DNA of 21,622 nt from Vulcanimicrobiota bacterium (GCA_019233415.1 JAFAMK010000446.1:1-21622); one strand, 5' to 3'; shown: positions 1 through 8,147, counted from the stretch's first letter. Notes: generated by a model from the letters alone, not told the origin. Numbers and translations: made by a program.

Positions 1-767
<767 letters not shown>

Positions 768-1208
768 TCAAAACAGCCCCAGCTCCGACGCAAAGTCGGG
801 CAGCTCGCCGCGCTCACGGGTGTGCCGCTCGTAGCGGTCCTTCGACCAGACCTCGACTCGCGTCAGCGACCCGATCGAGACGACGTCCTTCTCGATCGCC
901 GCGAAGGCCCGCAGCGCGCTGGGGATCACGAGCCGCCCCTGCGCATCGACGCTCAGCTCCTCGGTGTGCGCGAACAGGTGCCGGACGTAGCTCCGGTACC
1001 GCGCGTCCTTCACCGGCGCCGCCTCGATCCGGGCACAGACGTCGGCCCAGGTCGCCGCCGGATAGAGCGCCAGACACGGGTCCGGCTCGGCGATGGTCAG
1101 GAAGAACCCCGCCCCAAGCCGCTCCCGGAACCGCGCGGGCACGACCAGACGACCCTTGTCGTCAAGGCTGTGCTCCACCGATCCCGTGAACAGCGGCCGG
1201 TCCGACAC
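768..1208 (-). CDS. mraZ: Transcriptional regulator MraZ
   Basis: MraZ is a DNA-binding protein of the SpoVT/AbrB fold that controls the division and cell wall (dcw) operon and its own transcription. The 146-residue product is of normal length and carries the two tandem AbrB-like halves: HSLDDKGRLVVPARFRE near residues 13-29 and LSVDAQGRLVIPSALR near 85-100, each with the DxxGR(L)VIP signature. The start is GTG at 1208-1206, preceded by GGTGG at 1214-1218. It is the first gene of the operon and is followed immediately by rsmH. The leader holds six TGG repeats at 10-bp spacing (separate entry), so autoregulation is very likely. Family and context agree fully. Confidence 0.96.
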   Translation of the reverse strand: MSDRPLFTGSVEHSLDDKGRLVVPARFRERLGAGFFLTIAEPDPCLALYPAATWADVCARIEAAPVKDARYRSYVRHLFAHTEELSVDAQGRLVIPSALRAFAAIEKDVVSIGSLTRVEVWSKDRYERHTRERGELPDFASELGLF

Positions 1209-1212
1209 GGAC

Positions 1213-1267
1213 TACCACCGTCCCCCACAGTGTTCCATTCTGAACCACTATATCCCACCAAGCCCCA
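1213..1267 (-). promoter_or_regulatory. MraZ operator: six TGGNN direct repeats at 10-bp spacing
   Basis: On the minus strand the trinucleotide TGG recurs exactly every 10 bp six times; on the plus strand its complement CCA begins at 1215, 1225, 1235, 1245, 1255 and 1265. Read 5' to 3' on the minus strand the boxes are TGGGG, TGGGA, TGGTT, TGGAA, TGGGG and TGGTA, with 5-nt spacers. MraZ is known to bind TGGG-type direct repeats with 5-nt spacers upstream of its own gene, so this is an autoregulatory operator. It covers the promoter and the leader up to the ribosome binding site. Confidence 0.88.
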
Positions 1268-1275
1268 CGCAGCAA
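1247..1275 (-). promoter_or_regulatory. Sigma70-type promoter of mraZ-rsmH
   Basis: TTGCTG (1275-1270, minus) and TATAGT (1252-1247, minus) are separated by exactly 17 bp, close to the sigma70 consensus. Transcription would start near 1240, giving a leader of about 32 nt before the mraZ GTG. Two MraZ boxes lie between -35 and -10, one follows the -10 element, and three are transcribed, so bound MraZ would block polymerase. Confidence 0.65.
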
Positions 1276-1401
1276 CAGCACGGCGGCACAATCAGGATCG
1301 CGGCTCGACGATCAATCGAACAGAAGTTCGATCGAGATTCTATTACGAAGCGCCAGTTGACTCAATGACTCAATGCACCGGTCGAGCACCCTCGCCAGCG
1401 A

Positions 1402-1624
1402 CTAGGTCTCGTCGAGCGCTCCTGCGACGGTGTCGGCGAATTCTTGGGCCAGGGCGGAGAGCGAGCTAATCGCGATCTCGGTCGCGGCGCCGCGGCCGAG
1501 TAGTGCGCGCAGCGCCAGCGCCGGGTCCGAAGGCCGTCGGTGAAACCGCTTGTAGCGCTCGTGCGGCGTCGATGAGTGCTCGCCGAGCAACGGCGTACTG
1601 TTTAGCGGCGCCAATCGGCGGCAT
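1402..1624 (-). pseudogene. Collapsed remnant of a nucleotidyltransferase-like (AbiEii-type) partner gene
   Basis: An ATG at 1624 overlaps the end of the upstream regulator gene by 23 nt, as is usual for such gene pairs. It opens a 52-codon frame (stop at 1466-1468) that begins MPPIGAAKQYAVARRALIDA. This resembles the N-terminus of the nucleotidyltransferase-like proteins encoded beside AbiEi-type regulators. After about 30 residues it turns arginine-rich and stops. A different frame then continues plausible protein, ending ALLGRGAATEIAISSLSAL and DTVAGALDET with a stop at 1402-1404, which resembles the C-terminus of the same family. The simplest reading is a gene of about 250 codons reduced to its two ends by internal deletion with frameshift. 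The family match is from memory, so this is an inference; an alternative is one or two short unrelated ORFs. Confidence 0.45.
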
Positions 1625-2621
1625 TGCGTTCCATCCACGAGAACAGTTCGTTCAGTTCGTCTGCCGATCGCCGCGGCAATGTCACGAGGTCCGCCGCGAT
1701 CTGCGAGGGAGATGCTAGGATGAGATCGTCCCACACGATCGTACGCTCGAATGCGACGCGATCGAACGCTTCGATGAGGCGGACGTTGCCGACACCTTCG
1801 GCCTCGTGCAGCGCCAGCGCAGCGCGAGCCTCGCGCACGCTCTTGACGTAGATGTCGAGCGACGCCGGTATGACGGCCGGCGCCAGCGACGCGCTCGCAT
1901 ACGAGCCGGTCAGCGCATACGGTAGATCCGCATTCCGGAGACGAGCGAGTTCGTCGTCGACACCGCGCGGGGCAAGGCAGGTCTCCATCTTCCGGTCCTT
2001 CGCCAAGTCCGGACCCCATCGGCGGATGAGGTCTTTCCACTCGACCTCTTCGACGGCACCGCGGGAACGACGCACGAGCAGATCGCGCTCGAGTAAGTCG
2101 AGGATGCGCGAGACGTTACCTGGATGAACGTTCGTACCTTGCGCGATCTCGCGCACTTTGAGTGGTGCCGAAACGTCGCACAGGTAGCGCACGACCCGAC
2201 CGGTGATCGGCCCACGAAGCGACCGGCGTGGCGGCCCATCCTTGGTGGCCGACACGCGCGTCTCTCCGGTTCGCTCGACGTAGATCGTCGCGGTCGAGAT
2301 CCATAGCGTGCCGGTTGCGTCCGCGTGCGAGACGCCGTGCCCGCGTAGAACTTCTCTGGAACGAAGGCTCAGGAAGGAGGCGAGCAGCAGCGGATGTGCC
2401 CCGGAGGGCAGTCCGGAGAACGTCCGCACGACCCGGTCGACGTCCCGTGGCTCGAAGCGCTTTTTCGTTTGGAAGACGAACCGTGAAGCGGCACCGCTCG
2501 GCGAGTGGAGGTCGAACGCACCGTCAAACGGAGGCTGAGCACTCTCCGGCGCAGGGACAACCTTCCAGCCGCTAGGCAGGTGGCCGAACGCCTCGTCGAT
2601 GATGCCGTTGCTTGAATCCAT
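1602..2621 (-). CDS. AbiEi-like winged-helix antitoxin/transcriptional regulator
   Basis: The product is 339 residues from ATG 2621; the frame stays open to TTG 2660, but the ATG gives the better N-terminus. The N-terminal part (FVFQTKKRFEP, then HPLLLASFLSLRSREVLR and HADATGTLWIS) resembles the leading domain of regulators found with AbiEi-type antitoxins. A winged helix follows near residues 137-190, with VREIAQGTNVHPGNVSRIL as recognition region and ERDLLVRRSRG as wing. The C-terminal third (YALTGSYASASLAPAV to the closing WMERNAADWRR) matches the antitoxin-like domain of these proteins. Such regulators normally precede a nucleotidyltransferase toxin-like gene; here only a remnant follows. 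Its base composition looks less GC-rich than its neighbours, and it sits between dcw and envelope genes, suggesting acquisition. Repeats at its promoter may be its operator. The exact subfamily is uncertain. Confidence 0.7.
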   Translation of the reverse strand: MDSSNGIIDEAFGHLPSGWKVVPAPESAQPPFDGAFDLHSPSGAASRFVFQTKKRFEPRDVDRVVRTFSGLPSGAHPLLLASFLSLRSREVLRGHGVSHADATGTLWISTATIYVERTGETRVSATKDGPPRRSLRGPITGRVVRYLCDVSAPLKVREIAQGTNVHPGNVSRILDLLERDLLVRRSRGAVEEVEWKDLIRRWGPDLAKDRKMETCLAPRGVDDELARLRNADLPYALTGSYASASLAPAVIPASLDIYVKSVREARAALALHEAEGVGNVRLIEAFDRVAFERTIVWDDLILASPSQIAADLVTLPRRSADELNELFSWMERNAADWRR

Positions 2622-2662
2622 GCTGTTGCTCTGCACAAGCAACGTATCACATTGAAGCAACG
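2606..2662. promoter_or_regulatory. TTGCT/AGCAA repeat cluster over the start of the AbiEi-like gene, candidate operator
   Basis: Four copies of an octamer-like motif lie around the start codon. CGTTGCTT is read on the minus strand at 2662-2655 and again at 2644-2637 (18-bp period), and inverted copies GAGCAACA (2631-2624) and AAGCAACG (2613-2606) follow. The middle pair forms a perfect inverted repeat, GTTGCT and AGCAAC with a 7-nt spacer. A weak -10-like GATACG lies near 2644-2649. Autoregulation by the encoded winged-helix protein is inferred. Confidence 0.45.
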
Positions 2663-2827
2663 ACGGGCAAATGGGCTTGCGGCATGGTGAGTTCTCAGCC
2701 CGGGATGGTACCTCTGACCAGCATGAGCGCGATCACGGAACAGCGGCCTGGGTCGGTTCGTTCAGCCTTCGTGTCGCGGAAATGGGTGGCAAGGCCGGTC
2801 GGGCGGGGCGGCGAATCGGCTGGAGTC

Positions 2828-3304
2828 GTGTCCCCGCGCTCCATCTGGACCACGGTCGCCCTCGTATTCGCCGGCCTCTCGGGCTGCAGCGGCGGGTCGT
2901 TCCTGCCCGGCGGGCCGCACATGATGGACTCGGCCCGGCTCGCCGCGATCGTGCGGACCTACTCCTCGGCGAACGCGGTCGACGCCAAGCTGGTGAACTC
3001 GGTCATCCAGTCCGAGTCCCACGGTGACCCGAGCGCGGTCTCGCGCGTCGGGGCCCAGGGACTGATGCAGCTGATGCCGGGGACCTCGGCGATGTACGGC
3101 GTCGTCAACCCGTTCGACCCGTACGAGAACGTCGATGGGGGGACGCGCTACCTGCACGACCTGCTGCACCGCTACAAAGGAAACGTTCGGCTCGCGCTCG
3201 CCGCGTACAACGCGGGTCCGGGTGCCGTCGACGCCGCGCACGGGGTCCCGCGCTACGCCGAGACCCGCGCCTACGTCGACCGCGTCGTCGCCGGCTTGCG
3301 CTGA
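2828..3304 (+). CDS. Lytic transglycosylase (SLT domain) lipoprotein
   Basis: This enzyme cleaves the MurNAc-GlcNAc glycosidic bond of peptidoglycan in the periplasm. From GTG 2828 the product is 158 residues, with a basic start (MSPR), a hydrophobic stretch and a lipobox LSGC at Cys20, so it should be membrane-anchored. The SLT domain shows the catalytic Glu63 in VIQSES, then AQGLMQLMPGTS, DPYENVDGGTRYL and LALAAYNAGPGAV, all diagnostic of the Slt/MltC-type fold. The frame extends upstream to 2612, with ATGs at 2684, 2705 and 2723, but those would put about 35-50 non-signal residues before the lipobox; 2828 is chosen for the signal peptide, although no strong ribosome binding site is seen. 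lptF/G begins three bases downstream, implying co-transcription. Confidence 0.88.
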   Translation: MSPRSIWTTVALVFAGLSGCSGGSFLPGGPHMMDSARLAAIVRTYSSANAVDAKLVNSVIQSESHGDPSAVSRVGAQGLMQLMPGTSAMYGVVNPFDPYENVDGGTRYLHDLLHRYKGNVRLALAAYNAGPGAVDAAHGVPRYAETRAYVDRVVAGLR

Positions 3305-3307
3305 CCG

Positions 3308-4471
3308 ATGGCTGCCTATCCGGGGGTGCGGATGCCCACGTTCACCCGTGTGGTACCGCCGGGCCCGCGCCTGCGCATCCTCGACTCCTACATCCTGCGC
3401 GAGGTCGCGGCGCCGTTCTGGTTCGCGCTGGCGGCGTTCTTCCTGTTCTGGTTCGCGAACATCTTCGTGCTCGCGGCGGACTACCTCGTCAACAAGGGCG
3501 CGCCGTTCTTCCTCGTGCTGCGCTTCCTGCTGTTCCGCGTGCCGCAGGCGACGCCGCTGGCGTTCCCGTTCGCGTGCCTGTTCGGGACGCTGCTCGGGAT
3601 GGGGCGGCTCGCCGCCGACAACGAGATCACCGCGCTGCGCACCTCGGGCGTTTCGTTCTTCCGGATCATCCGGCTCCCGCTGATCGCCGGCGCGGCGGTC
3701 GCGGTCATCTCGTTCCTCATCAACGAGCACATCGCGCCGGTCGCGACCGACCTCTCGACCCGCAGCTTCTACCAGATCCTCTACCGCTCGCAGACGCTCC
3801 CGGTCGAGCCGAACATCTTCCGCTCCGACCCCACGACCGGGAACACGTTCTACATCCAGTCCGTCTCGGCCGACGGGCGCACGATGCAGAACGTCCAAAT
3901 CTACGAGCCGGCGCGGACCACGCCGTTCATCCAGCTGCTCACCGCGAAACGGGCGCGCATCGAGGGGACGGAGATCGTGCTCGAGCACGCGATCCAGACC
4001 CGCATCAACGCCGACGGGCAGGTGAGCGCGGTCGACGTCACGGCGAAGGAAGTGCGAATTTCGCTGCCGATGGGCGACAACGGCCAGAATTTTCTGAGCA
4101 GCGCATTCAATGATACGTACACGATGAATACGCAGCGGCTGGCGCAGGACATCAAGTTTCGCAAGCAGACCGGGCAGGGCGGGACCGACCTCGCAGTGCG
4201 CGAGCTGACGCTCAGTAGCAAGTACGCCTACCCGTTCGCCGCGTTCATCGCGGTGATCATCGCGCTCCCGCTCGCCGTCAAGTTCGGGAAGAACGGGCGC
4301 ACGATTGGGATCGTCCTCTCGATCATCGCGCTGTTCGTCTACTATGCGCTCGTCGCGCTCTTCGGCGCGTTCGGGAAGAACGGCGCGATCGACCCGTACC
4401 TCGCCGCCTGGATCCCGAACATTCTCATCGGCAGCGTCGGCGGCTTCCTCGTCTGGCGCGAGGACCGATGA
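3308..4471 (+). CDS. LPS export permease, LptF/LptG family (YjgP/YjgQ)
   Basis: LptF and LptG form the inner-membrane core of the LptB2FG transporter that extracts LPS and feeds LptC-LptA-LptD. The 387-residue product has the family layout: a short cytoplasmic start with LRILDSYILREVAAPF, three membrane segments (about residues 34-56, 62-100, 117-137), a periplasmic beta-jellyroll region (about 138-300), and three C-terminal membrane segments (about 312-385). The loop GRLAADNEITALRTSGVS is the conserved coupling-helix region that contacts the LptB ATPase. Only one permease of this type is present here, so LptF and LptG cannot be told apart; a partner and lptB must lie elsewhere. The stop overlaps the lptD start (ATGA), which ties the two functionally. 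ATG 3329 is an alternative start. Confidence 0.93.
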   Translation: MAAYPGVRMPTFTRVVPPGPRLRILDSYILREVAAPFWFALAAFFLFWFANIFVLAADYLVNKGAPFFLVLRFLLFRVPQATPLAFPFACLFGTLLGMGRLAADNEITALRTSGVSFFRIIRLPLIAGAAVAVISFLINEHIAPVATDLSTRSFYQILYRSQTLPVEPNIFRSDPTTGNTFYIQSVSADGRTMQNVQIYEPARTTPFIQLLTAKRARIEGTEIVLEHAIQTRINADGQVSAVDVTAKEVRISLPMGDNGQNFLSSAFNDTYTMNTQRLAQDIKFRKQTGQGGTDLAVRELTLSSKYAYPFAAFIAVIIALPLAVKFGKNGRTIGIVLSIIALFVYYALVALFGAFGKNGAIDPYLAAWIPNILIGSVGGFLVWREDR

Positions 4472-7041
4472 GAGTGCTGGCCTATCGCGCGGGCGTGACG
4501 TTCGTCGCGCTCTCGTTCGCGTTGTGCACGATCCCTCCGCCGGCCGGCGCCACCGACGAAGACGACAGCGCCCGCGCCGTCGCATTGCTCCAGCAGGGCT
4601 GCGGCACGCCGATCGCCCAGGCCAGCGCCGTGCCGACCGAGTCCCCTTCGCCGAGCGCCTCGGCCTCACCGGCGGCCTCTACTGCCCCGACACCGTCGCC
4701 CACCCCGTCGCCGACGCTTCCGCCGTACGTCGGGAACCCGTCGGCCCCGCTCGGCCCGCAGATTCTCGTCCCGCCGACACCGACGCCGCAGCCCGGCCAA
4801 GTCACACCGCCGCCGGCGCCGACGTTCTCGCCGACGGCCGCGCCCTCGCAAGGCCCGGTGATCATCACGCCGCAGACCCTCCCCCCGTCGAACACGCCGA
4901 TCCCGGCGCCGACGACCAGCGCCGGGCCGGTCGGGCTCCCCTCGCCGTCGGCCTCGCCGTCCGCGTCGCCCGCGCCCGGCGAAATTCTGGACCCGAACAC
5001 GTACGCGATCCTGGGCGACACGCTGAGCGGGACGAACAAGCCGGGCCAGCCGTTCGACCTCGACGGCCACGTGAACATCTTCTACCAGGACGGCGTGCTT
5101 GGCGGCGACCACGCGCACTACGACGGACAGCGCTACATCGACGTCACCGGTCACACGTTCGTGAAGAACCGCGAGGGCGACACGATCCTGTACGCCGACT
5201 CGGTGCGTTTCGACGAAACGACGCAGAAGGCGACGCTGATCCGCGGGCGCGGCGAGTCGACGAACGGCGTCGAGCGCGGCAAGCTGCACTTCGCGGGCAC
5301 GACGATGGTCACCGACAACCAGGGCGTCACCCACGTCGAGCGCGCGAACCTGACGACGTGCGAGAACCCGCGCGGCGGCTACCACCTCGAGTCGAAGACG
5401 CTCGACGTGTACCCCGGCGACAAGGCCGTCGCGCGCTCCGCAGTGCTGTTCCTCGGCGCACTCGCCGTGTTCTACCTGCCGATCGCGATCATCTCGCTGC
5501 GCCGCGACGAGACCGGCTCGAGGCGCAATCCCGGCTTCATCCCGATCATCGGCTACTCGGCGGCCGAGGGCTTCTGGGTCAAGGCGCGGATCGGGTTCTC
5601 GCCGAGCGATTACTACTACGGCTACTACCGCGTCGAGGAGTACACGCGCATTGGCCTGGGCCTCGGGTACGTCGCGACGCTGATGCGCAAGGACGGCCGC
5701 CGCAAGACCGACATCGACTTCTACCGGATGAAGAACAAAGTCGACGGCAGCAACAGCAACAACCTGCAGTTCGCCGACCAGGAAATCTTCTCGCGCTCGC
5801 TGCGCGCGCAGCTCGGCATCAACTACACCGGCAACTACGGCCCGCTGGTCTCGCTGCCGCCGCAGTACGACTTGACGGCGGCGGTCGACCACGGCAACGA
5901 ACGCGGTGACCGCCAGAACTACAGCTTCCACCGCACCTCGACCGGCTCGCAAAGTTCGACGAACAGTTACGGGCTGAGCGATCACCACGTCTTCTCGCAA
6001 ACGTTCTCGAACGATTTCACGGCGTCGTACACGACGAGCCAGAGCTTCGGCTTCCCGGGCTCGACGACGCTGCACTACCAGACGCTCACCCACTACGGCG
6101 GCAAGTCGTACGACTACGACCTGACGTTCGACCGCTACGACACGACGATCCCGAGCAACGTGCAGAAGGAGCCGGAGCTGGCGATCCGCCCGCACGACGC
6201 GCTCTTCAAGTACTTCCGCGCGTTTCCGATCACCGCGCAGTACACGATCGGCCTCTACGACGACCCGCAGGCGGCGCCGAACGGACAGATCACCGGCCTG
6301 CAGACATCGCGCGGCGAGGCGCGCTTCCAGCTCGGTCCGTCGCTCGCGCACGTGCTCGGGAGCGACTTCTCGGCGACGGTCAACGTGCAGCAGGACGCCT
6401 ATGGCACTGGCGACCTCAAGGCCCAGATCGGGCAGCAAGCCACGCTGACGACGCCGCTGTTCGGTCACATCATCAACACGATCTCGTACAGCGAGTCGCA
6501 CGTGAACGGACCGCTCGCCGAACCGTTCAAGTCGATCGACGTGCTCGGCAACGGCCTGAAACAGGCCAACGACGTGCTGCGGCTGTTCAACGGCGACGTC
6601 TACTCGCTCTCGCTGACCGCGACGACGTTCTTCAACCGCCAGGCGCAGTCGGTCGGCTATCAGCTGACCTCGCGCCCCTCGCCGCGCTCGACGCTGCTCG
6701 TCGGCGGGAGCTTCCTGCCCGGCCCCGGGAACGGCTTCGACCGCACGAACGTGCAGATCGCGACGCCGTTCGGCTACGAGAGCGACCTGCAGTTTTCAAC
6801 CTACGTCAACTGGAAAGAACGCGGGCGGCTGGAGAGCAAGAACATCTACTACCGGCACGTCGTCGGCGACTGCTACGAGATTCGGATCGCCTACAACCAG
6901 GACCTCAAGCAGGTCACCGCGACCGTCGACCTCCTGGCGTTCCCGTCGCGCGCACTGAACTTTGGCCTCGGGCAGACCTCGCTCAACTCGATCATCCCGG
7001 GCAGCTTCTCGACGGAGACCTTCGCCGGCGGTGCGCCGTGA
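4468..7041 (+). CDS. lptD: LPS-assembly protein LptD (OstA/Imp-like outer membrane protein)
   Basis: LptD is the outer-membrane beta-barrel that inserts LPS into the outer leaflet. The 857-residue product has a signal peptide ending near PPAGA (residue 28), a Pro/Ser/Thr/Ala-rich segment at about 56-171, an OstA-like beta-jellyroll from about 172 (GHVNIFYQDGVLGGDHAHYD, DTILYADSVRFDETTQKATL), and a long strand-rich C-terminal region with alternating aromatic and polar residues, as in a barrel. The motif LTTCENPRGGYHL (Cys298) corresponds to the conserved Cys motif of LptD, and GDCYEIRI (Cys802) to the C-terminal Cys region. Cys45 lies just after the signal peptide, so three mature cysteines could form the inter-domain disulfide. 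It overlaps the LptF/G gene by ATGA. The proline-rich insert is unusual for LptD. Confidence 0.9.
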   Translation: MRVLAYRAGVTFVALSFALCTIPPPAGATDEDDSARAVALLQQGCGTPIAQASAVPTESPSPSASASPAASTAPTPSPTPSPTLPPYVGNPSAPLGPQILVPPTPTPQPGQVTPPPAPTFSPTAAPSQGPVIITPQTLPPSNTPIPAPTTSAGPVGLPSPSASPSASPAPGEILDPNTYAILGDTLSGTNKPGQPFDLDGHVNIFYQDGVLGGDHAHYDGQRYIDVTGHTFVKNREGDTILYADSVRFDETTQKATLIRGRGESTNGVERGKLHFAGTTMVTDNQGVTHVERANLTTCENPRGGYHLESKTLDVYPGDKAVARSAVLFLGALAVFYLPIAIISLRRDETGSRRNPGFIPIIGYSAAEGFWVKARIGFSPSDYYYGYYRVEEYTRIGLGLGYVATLMRKDGRRKTDIDFYRMKNKVDGSNSNNLQFADQEIFSRSLRAQLGINYTGNYGPLVSLPPQYDLTAAVDHGNERGDRQNYSFHRTSTGSQSSTNSYGLSDHHVFSQTFSNDFTASYTTSQSFGFPGSTTLHYQTLTHYGGKSYDYDLTFDRYDTTIPSNVQKEPELAIRPHDALFKYFRAFPITAQYTIGLYDDPQAAPNGQITGLQTSRGEARFQLGPSLAHVLGSDFSATVNVQQDAYGTGDLKAQIGQQATLTTPLFGHIINTISYSESHVNGPLAEPFKSIDVLGNGLKQANDVLRLFNGDVYSLSLTATTFFNRQAQSVGYQLTSRPSPRSTLLVGGSFLPGPGNGFDRTNVQIATPFGYESDLQFSTYVNWKERGRLESKNIYYRHVVGDCYEIRIAYNQDLKQVTATVDLLAFPSRALNFGLGQTSLNSIIPGSFSTETFAGGAP

Positions 7042-7058
7042 GCGGGTACAGTGAGGGC

Positions 7059-7226
7059 ATGAACACGTTCACGCAGCCCTGCGAGTACCAGGAGTGCAAC
7101 TGCACCGTCACCGGTGGCGTCGAAGGCGCGGCCTACTGCAGCGACGTCTGCGAGGCGCGCGACTCGACCGACGAAGAGATGGAGAGCACGTGCGCCTGCG
7201 GCCATCCTCCATGCGACGTGGAATAA
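7059..7226 (+). CDS. Small metallothionein-like zinc/metal-binding protein
   Basis: The 55-residue product from ATG 7059 has eight cysteines and one histidine arranged as CEYQECNC, YCSDVC and CACGHPPC. This matches the bacterial metallothionein pattern of cyanobacterial SmtA-type proteins (CxxCxC, YCSxxCA, CGHxxC), which chelate zinc or cadmium in a cysteine cluster. The rest is acidic and lacks a signal peptide, so a cytoplasmic metal-buffering role is likely. The frame also has a GTG at 7038 overlapping the lptD stop, but the ATG gives the family-like N-terminus. A GAGGG at 7053-7057 is very close to it. The gene lies 17 nt after lptD and is probably read through from it. Family assignment is by cysteine spacing and is fairly confident. 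Confidence 0.75.
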   Translation: MNTFTQPCEYQECNCTVTGGVEGAAYCSDVCEARDSTDEEMESTCACGHPPCDVE

Positions 7227-7232
7227 CAGCCC

Positions 7233-7258
7233 GTCACCCTGAGCTTGTCGAAGGGCGC
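7233..7258 (-). repeat. Dispersed short repeat, copy 1
   Basis: On the minus strand this 26-nt element begins GCGCCCTTCGACA and ends TGAC. It matches the copy at 9653-9678 (plus strand) at 24 of 26 positions. It begins within the last base of the lipoprotein stop codon and fills most of the gap between two convergent genes. Sequences of this type are, from general knowledge, dispersed in many high-GC genomes, where they are often mis-translated as PFDKLR-type peptides. Confidence 0.75.
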
Positions 7259-8007
7259 TAAGGCGTGCTGAAGACTTCGATCCCGACGATCTGAGCGCCG
7301 GGGTTCGAGACGGTCGTGTTGGCGGCCGGCTTGCTGTAGGACTTGTTGCTCAACGCCTGCGTCGTATCGATCTGGAACGTGTAGTCGCCGTTGCCGGGTC
7401 CGGTCGTGCTGAGCGAATCGATCGGCGACCCGGTGTTGTCCACCGTGAAAATGCTGATGTTCCACGTCGTCGCGACGGTGTTCTGAAACGGCGGGCAGAT
7501 GCGATTCACCGAGAGCGGCGGCGGTGGAGTCGCCGACGGCTGCGGAAGGTCGAGCAGGCACCGGTTGAACGTGAACTGGAAGCCATACTGCGAGAGCGCG
7601 CCGGAGAGTTGGGTCTGGAAGTTGGTCAGCGTCCCCTGCGGGATCGTGATGTTGTACGGCGGTGCCAGTGCGCCGGTCGACGGATTTCGGTAGAGCTGCT
7701 CGAGACCCGGTGCACTGACGAAGCCGGAGCCGCCGCCGACGACGAAATAGGCCGACCAGTTGCTGACGTCGGTGTTGGTTCCCTGAGCGGTCGGCTGCAC
7801 ATTGTTCCCTTTCGTGTTGAACACGATCAGGTAGCGCACGTTGGTGAAATCGAGCGGCCCCGCGACGTCGAAGCGGATCAGCGTCGTCCCGGACGGAGTG
7901 ATGCCGCCGCCGCCGGGAATGTTGAGCCCCGTCACCTGACGGCCGCACCCGGCGAGCAAGGCGCACATCCCCGCGGCGGAGATCAGTGCCCGAATCCAAC
8001 GCGTCAT
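7258..8007 (-). CDS. Lipoprotein of unknown function
   Basis: I do not recognise the family. The 249-residue product starts at ATG 8007 with a basic N-terminus (MTRWIR), a hydrophobic segment and a lipobox LAGC at Cys21, so it is predicted to be lipidated and exported. The mature part begins with a glycine-rich stretch, then FDVAGPLDFTNVRYLIVFNT, which resembles a beta-sandwich core strand pair. It is rich in Asn, Thr, Ser and Pro and has a proline run (ATPPPPLS) and two more cysteines (FNRC, NRIC) that could form a disulfide. It diverges from lnt, the enzyme that N-acylates such lipoproteins; that may be coincidence. The 140 nt between this start and the chosen lnt start (8008-8147) should hold divergent promoters, but I see no convincing -35/-10 pair. 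Confidence 0.8.
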   Translation of the reverse strand: MTRWIRALISAAGMCALLAGCGRQVTGLNIPGGGGITPSGTTLIRFDVAGPLDFTNVRYLIVFNTKGNNVQPTAQGTNTDVSNWSAYFVVGGGSGFVSAPGLEQLYRNPSTGALAPPYNITIPQGTLTNFQTQLSGALSQYGFQFTFNRCLLDLPQPSATPPPPLSVNRICPPFQNTVATTWNISIFTVDNTGSPIDSLSTTGPGNGDYTFQIDTTQALSNKSYSKPAANTTVSNPGAQIVGIEVFSTP

Positions 8008-8147
8008 GGTAAACAGTGTGCGTGCTTTCGCTGAGACCCGCCTTCCAATGCGAGCCGCCAGGCAGTCTCCCGCACGGGCCGCGGCGAATTACTCCCGGCT
8101 TGGACCACTCGCCCACGATCGCAGCCGACGCCGGCCGCACGCACGGC

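Noticed and set aside
2762..4669. 635-codon minus-strand ORF opposite the transglycosylase and lptF/G
   Set aside because: Composition (Arg, Asp, Glu, Val) is typical of antisense of high-GC coding DNA, and it crosses two real genes.
4666..6501. 611-codon minus-strand ORF opposite lptD
   Set aside because: Antisense shadow without signal, domain or start context.
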